From Juglans regia (taxonomy: Eukaryota; Streptophyta; Magnoliopsida; Fagales; Juglandaceae), in contig NC_049904.1 in the NCBI RefSeq assembly GCF_001411555.2, positions 34,759,026 to 34,823,025 on the forward strand: DNA of 64,000 bases. The letters run 5' to 3'. Position numbers and translations under genes: made by a program. Below, one piece after another: positions 59,967 to 64,000 of this stretch (positions are counted from its first letter, which is position 1; every line of letters begins with the position of its first letter). The notes under the pieces were generated by a model. It did no database searches. It saw nothing but the letters and a program-made list of their open reading frames with translations, and had not been told where the DNA came from.

Positions 59967-62900
59967 ATGGGTGCCATAACAGCAACTATCGGAGACGCAG
60001 TGCTTACATTCCTGTGGGTGTTCAGCGCATCCTCTCTAGGGGCACTGACTACGGTAATAGCTACTGCCCTCGGGGTTCAAGGATTGGTCTGGCCTTCTCT
60101 CTTCATCACCACGGTGCTTTTATTTCTTCTAGTCTTCGTTTTCACCGTGATCGGCGATGCCCTGGGTGGGGCCAGCTTCAACCCTGCGGGCACCGCCTCA
60201 TTTTATGCCGCCGGCTTGGGTTCTGACACCCTCTTCTCTATGGCTCTACGATTCCCTGCTCAGGTCTTCTTCCTCTTGTTTTTTCGATTTCACTATGTCA
60301 ACACTCATGTTTCATATCTCTAGTTAGATCTGCTGTTCTTTTGTGCGTTCATAGTTGTTTTTTTGATCATTCGATGGAATAATTAACTCTTTATTTCTTA
60401 TTTCACAAGAACTACGCGTGTTAAATCTCATCTGGTTCTTTATTCAATTGTGGCCTCTCAACTTTTTGCCCTCCATATTTTAAACGAATGCTTGTCATCC
60501 GATTTCGTATTTTGGAAGAGAAATCAGATCTCCACTCTGAAAGAAATATGTCATTTTTTCAATACTATTTCTAGTTTTTGAGATGGGAGGAGTGAAGAAG
60601 ATTAGAGACATGACATTACATTTAAGTAAAAACATTAACTTAAAAAAAAACATTTGAGTAATTACATTCTCTTGTCTGCTTGGCAGGCAGCTGGTGCGGT
60701 GGGTGGCACTTTGGCAATCATGGAGGTGATGCCAAAGCAGTACAAGCACATTCTTGGTGGGCCTTCTCTCAAAGTTGACTTGCATACTGGAGCCATTGCC
60801 GAGGGCTTGTTGACTTTCCTCATAAGCTTTGCTGTCCTTTTAATTATCCTCAGGGGTCCCCGTAGCGTGATAGTGAAGACATGGTTGCTTGCCGTGGCAA
60901 CTGTATTGTTAATCGTTGTGGGTTCTAACTACACCGGACCTTCCATGAATCCTGCCAATGTGAGTAGATCATGACTTTTATATTACATTCTGACAGTCAA
61001 ATTTTCATTATTTTCTCTAAAAGAATTTTATATTACTGGATGCCCTTCTTTAGACTGTGTGATTGATATACTTGACAACTTTGCACGTAATTTTTCCCAC
61101 TTTTTCCAATTGTTTTACATATCATCAGTCTAGATATTGATCATGTGAGTGATGTGACCCTCTCGCCCCTCTCCCATCCTCTTTGTGCAAGTCACTTTAA
61201 TCGCCACTCTTTAGTCTAAATTTTGTTGGACTATTGATTTACTTATGAAGAAAATATTACTATATGCATGGTCGTTGGAGTCAATCATAGCCTATTTTAT
61301 TATTACATAAGATGGATTATACCCATTGCTAATGCTTTTTTATTGTGGTACACGAGCCTATAACCCACACTATGTGTGTGCTTACAGTCTCTTGTTCTAA
61401 AATTTATTTATCTTCTCTTGATTTATAATCATTAAATATACAATCTAAAACTTTTCATAAGATAATCCAAAAAATAGTTTCATGTGACCATTGGTATCTA
61501 TACACAAAATAAAGATAACTGTGCAAACTCAATCATATTTTCTGCTGTTTTCATTTTCCAATGATTAGTCTTAATTTAAATTTAACATCTGATGGTTTTT
61601 GAGTTTTATCCATGCTTAAATTATTATTTTAATTTACATTTCTTCGATATTTCTAGCCCTATATTTAAATCAATTTTCTTAGCTATTAAAACATAGAATA
61701 GTTCATCTATGTATTTTTTATTCTAAATAAATTTAAAGTAATGGGAGAAAATTTGTCAGTATTCTCCTTTCATTTTTTTTTATATTATGAGAATTTCATT
61801 TATTGACATCCAAAAGAAATTTGTATGTACATAGGCTCAGTTTTTAAAATAAGATTAAGTTATGTTGATTTCAATCTTTCTATTATGCTAATGCTATTTC
61901 TTGACCATTCTAGAAGAGATTATAAATCGATTAAATTATGGGCGCTTTAATAAAGTGCATATAAGAATATATCACAGGAAATTGTATGGGATGGTTACAT
62001 CCTGTCGGAGGGAGACTTGGATAAGATACTGGAATATCATATACGCCGACTCACAAGGCAAAACATCTAATTATTTTGCCAAAGCATTTCCATGATAAGA
62101 ATTCTAGCACCCATATATTTTTGATACCTATCGAAAAAAAACGGAGATACCAAAAAAGCAGAATCTTACCTTAATGAAACAGAATGTCCCATATGACAAT
62201 GCTCGAGAACATAATACCACAAAATTGCACTATCAGTCACCTATCTCAGAAAGGAAAAAAACCAGATGTTTGTCAGTCAAAATATAGAAAATGCAAAAAC
62301 CTCCAATTGTTCTCATCTTGTGGATTTGGCTTCTGAATTTTTTTTCCTTGCAATTATTTTTTTCTTCTCCGTGGCTCTCTCTCTTTCAATTTTTTTTTTT
62401 TCAACAAAACCGTTTGGGCAGAATATAGAAAATACAGACCGGTGCCTCTTGTTGTCCCTGGAAGTTGATCTCTTGACATTGCTGGGTTGTTAAGTTTTCC
62501 AGGCTAACTAACGATCAACCTCCATTGTTTTATTTGAATATTATATAATATGTTAGGTGCAATATCGATTGCCACCTCGTCTTGATACGGGTTCATCAAC
62601 AAACCAAATTCAACCATATAAGCTCGTCACACTACACAAGTCAACAAAGTTCTGTTTCATCTTGCTAGCAAAAACTGTTTTATCCCACTGACATTTTTGC
62701 TTCCTTTTGAAGATCTTTTACTTCTTCTAAATGATTGGAAAATGAAACCTGCAATTTCCGGTGTTGCTGATGTGACTCTTAACTTAATGACTTTTTCTAG
62801 TTAAAAGTAGTGAGTTTCTATATCGCACTATTAACTTTTTTTTAATTAGCAAATATGCGTTACATGGTAACACTAATAACTTTAGATTGTGATGAGAACT

Positions 62901-63120
62901 TTCTGAGTTGTACGAGACATAGAAGCCTTAATTATAGGATGTGCAAACTTATCGTGTGTTGTCTGTGCAGGCTTTTGGTTGGGCGTATATAGAGAAATGG
63001 CACAATACATGGGAACATTTTTATGTCTATTGGATCTGCCCCTTCATTGGAGCAATATTGGCAGCTTGGATTTTCCGGTTTTTTTTTCCCTCGCCCCCAG
63101 CAAAACAGAAGAAAGCTTGA
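59967..63120 (+). CDS. SIP1: SIP1-type small basic intrinsic aquaporin
   Basis: Three exons: 59967-60263, 60687-60959 and 62971-63120, all phase 0 with GT..AG borders, giving 239 residues. SIP proteins are aquaporins of the endoplasmic reticulum. The fold has six membrane segments and two NPA boxes: GASFNPAG (N72-A74) and GPSMNPAN (N187-A189), the last one sitting at the end of exon 2. Exon 3 gives FGWAYIEKWHNTWEHFYVYW and a Lys-rich end PAKQKKA typical of SIP1. As I recall, SIP1 members usually have NPT or NPC in the first box, so a canonical NPA here is uncommon. Intron 2 is 2.0 kb and holds no recognised element. The promoter is bounded by MULE-2 and the 3' end lies near the telomere. Confidence 0.95.
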
Positions 63121-63741
63121 AGAGGCACAATAGCTTATCTACTCATTTACTTCGACCTTGGGGAACTTACCAGCAATGTTGGGACTCTCTTCACCGTACG
63201 GATGTTAAACTCTTGTCTATGATGAGTTTAACATATTAATCTCAAATGCTAAGAACATCATAAAGGATAAGTTTCTAATAGATGATATGAAAAACATGGA
63301 AGTTTTCTAGTTTTTCTGTCTAAAGGAACAGGCATGTCCGGAATCTTTGAATCCTTTATCTTAAAAACACAGGTCAATAAATTCGAACTTTAGTATGACA
63401 AAACCTAGAGGGGAGTCCGATGTCCCAGTTGAAAGAAACAATACGAGACCATAACCCACAGGCCCCAGGTTTAACGCACTAGACTTTTCAAAATAAAAGA
63501 TGAAAAATTATGCTAAAAAAAAAAAAAAAACCTTTGAAAGAGAAAACAAATGAATTGCATAAAACTATTATTGGTTTACCATAATCTCAAAATGTGACAC
63601 TAGATGATAGATTTATAAGTGAAATATAATAAATAGTCTCCAATCATTTAATGTCACATCATAGGATGATGTGAATTAGAACGATGAATACTATTATTCT
63701 TTTCATATAAATTATCATTTCACTAGAAGCAGCTCAACCAC
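63121..63741. other. SIP1 3' flank, last single-copy DNA before the telomere
   Basis: AT-rich, with an A tract at about 63516-63531. No gene and no satellite array recognised. Confidence 0.6.
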
Positions 63742-64000
63742 GGGTTTAGGGTTTAGGGTTTAGGGTTTAGGGTTTAGGGTTTAGGGTTTTTAGGGTTTAG
63801 GGTTTTAGGGTTTAGGGTTTAGGGTTTAGGGTTTAGGGTTTAGGGTTTAGGGTTTAGGGTTTAGGGTTTAGGGTTTTAGGGTTTAGGGTTTAGGGTTTAG
63901 GGTTTAGGGTTTAGGGTTTAGGGTTTAGGGTTTAGGGGTTTAGGGTTTAGGGTTTAGGGTTTAGGGTTTAGGGTTTAGGGTTTAGGGTTTAGGGTTTAGG
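63742..64000 (+). repeat. Telomeric TTTAGGG array, probable chromosome end
   Basis: About 36 units of the plant telomere repeat TTTAGGG, in the G-rich-outward orientation expected for a right-hand chromosome end, reaching the last base of the window. A few variants (TTTTAGGG, TTTTTAGGG, TTTAGGGG) lie mainly in the inner part, as is usual next to a telomere. Confidence 0.9.

Noticed and set aside
63742..64000. Interstitial telomeric tract rather than a chromosome end
   Set aside because: The G-rich strand points outward and the array reaches the last base. I favour a real end, but the window cannot exclude sequence beyond it.
1..64000. tRNA, rRNA and CRISPR-like arrays
   Set aside because: I saw no cloverleaf with conserved tRNA boxes, no rRNA segments and no regularly spaced repeat-spacer array. 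A dedicated tRNA scan could still find one.

Overview
This is nuclear DNA of a flowering plant, almost certainly a eudicot. The evidence is intron-rich plant genes (TOC34, RABC2a, a DYW-type PPR protein, SIP1 aquaporin), plant transposon families, AT-rich intergenic DNA and a terminal TTTAGGG array. The MITE and FAR1-like transposase sequences remind me of Fagales, especially the walnut family, but that is recollection and weak. The right edge looks like a real chromosome end: the G-rich strand reads 5'->3' outward and the array runs to the last base.

Layout, left to right. 1-7246: most of a Mutator-like element (MULE-1), with a GRF zinc-finger gene (+) facing a decayed FAR1/MULE transposase (-). 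7.9-12.0 kb: a 5'-adenylylsulfate-reductase-like gene (-). 12.4-14.5 kb: AT-rich, MITE-dense DNA. 14.6-17.9 kb: TOC34 (-). 18.7-25.7 kb: a repeat block with a hAT-type MITE, a probable non-autonomous MULE and retrotransposon-like non-coding DNA. 25.7-36.2 kb: RABC2a (-), whose third intron is stretched to about 7.8 kb by a LINE with an 11-bp target-site duplication and several MITEs. 37.7-38.2 kb: unidentified exon-like fragments. 38.8-42.7 kb: a degenerate hAT transposase split by a candidate Pack-MULE carrying a piece of a glyoxalase/VOC-family gene. 45.0-48.3 kb: an intact 1079-residue PPR-DYW gene (+). 48.9-59.5 kb: a complete second MULE (MULE-2) with terminal inverted repeats and a 13-bp flanking duplication, holding a broken transposase (+), a candidate solo LTR and an intact GRF zinc-finger gene (-). 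60.0-63.1 kb: SIP1 aquaporin (+), about 0.6 kb from the telomeric repeats.

The most unusual point is the matched design of MULE-1 and MULE-2. In both, the FAR1-type transposase and a small GRF-zinc-finger/coiled-coil/C-terminal-hydrophobic gene are convergent, as mudrA and mudrB are in maize MuDR. In both, the GRF gene is open through its splice junction while the transposase is broken. In both, the DNA upstream of the GRF gene carries hexameric TTAGGG/CCCTAA repeats, which is not the heptamer found at this chromosome's end. The host genes are unrelated housekeeping functions: redox, plastid protein import, vesicle traffic, organelle RNA editing and ER water channel.
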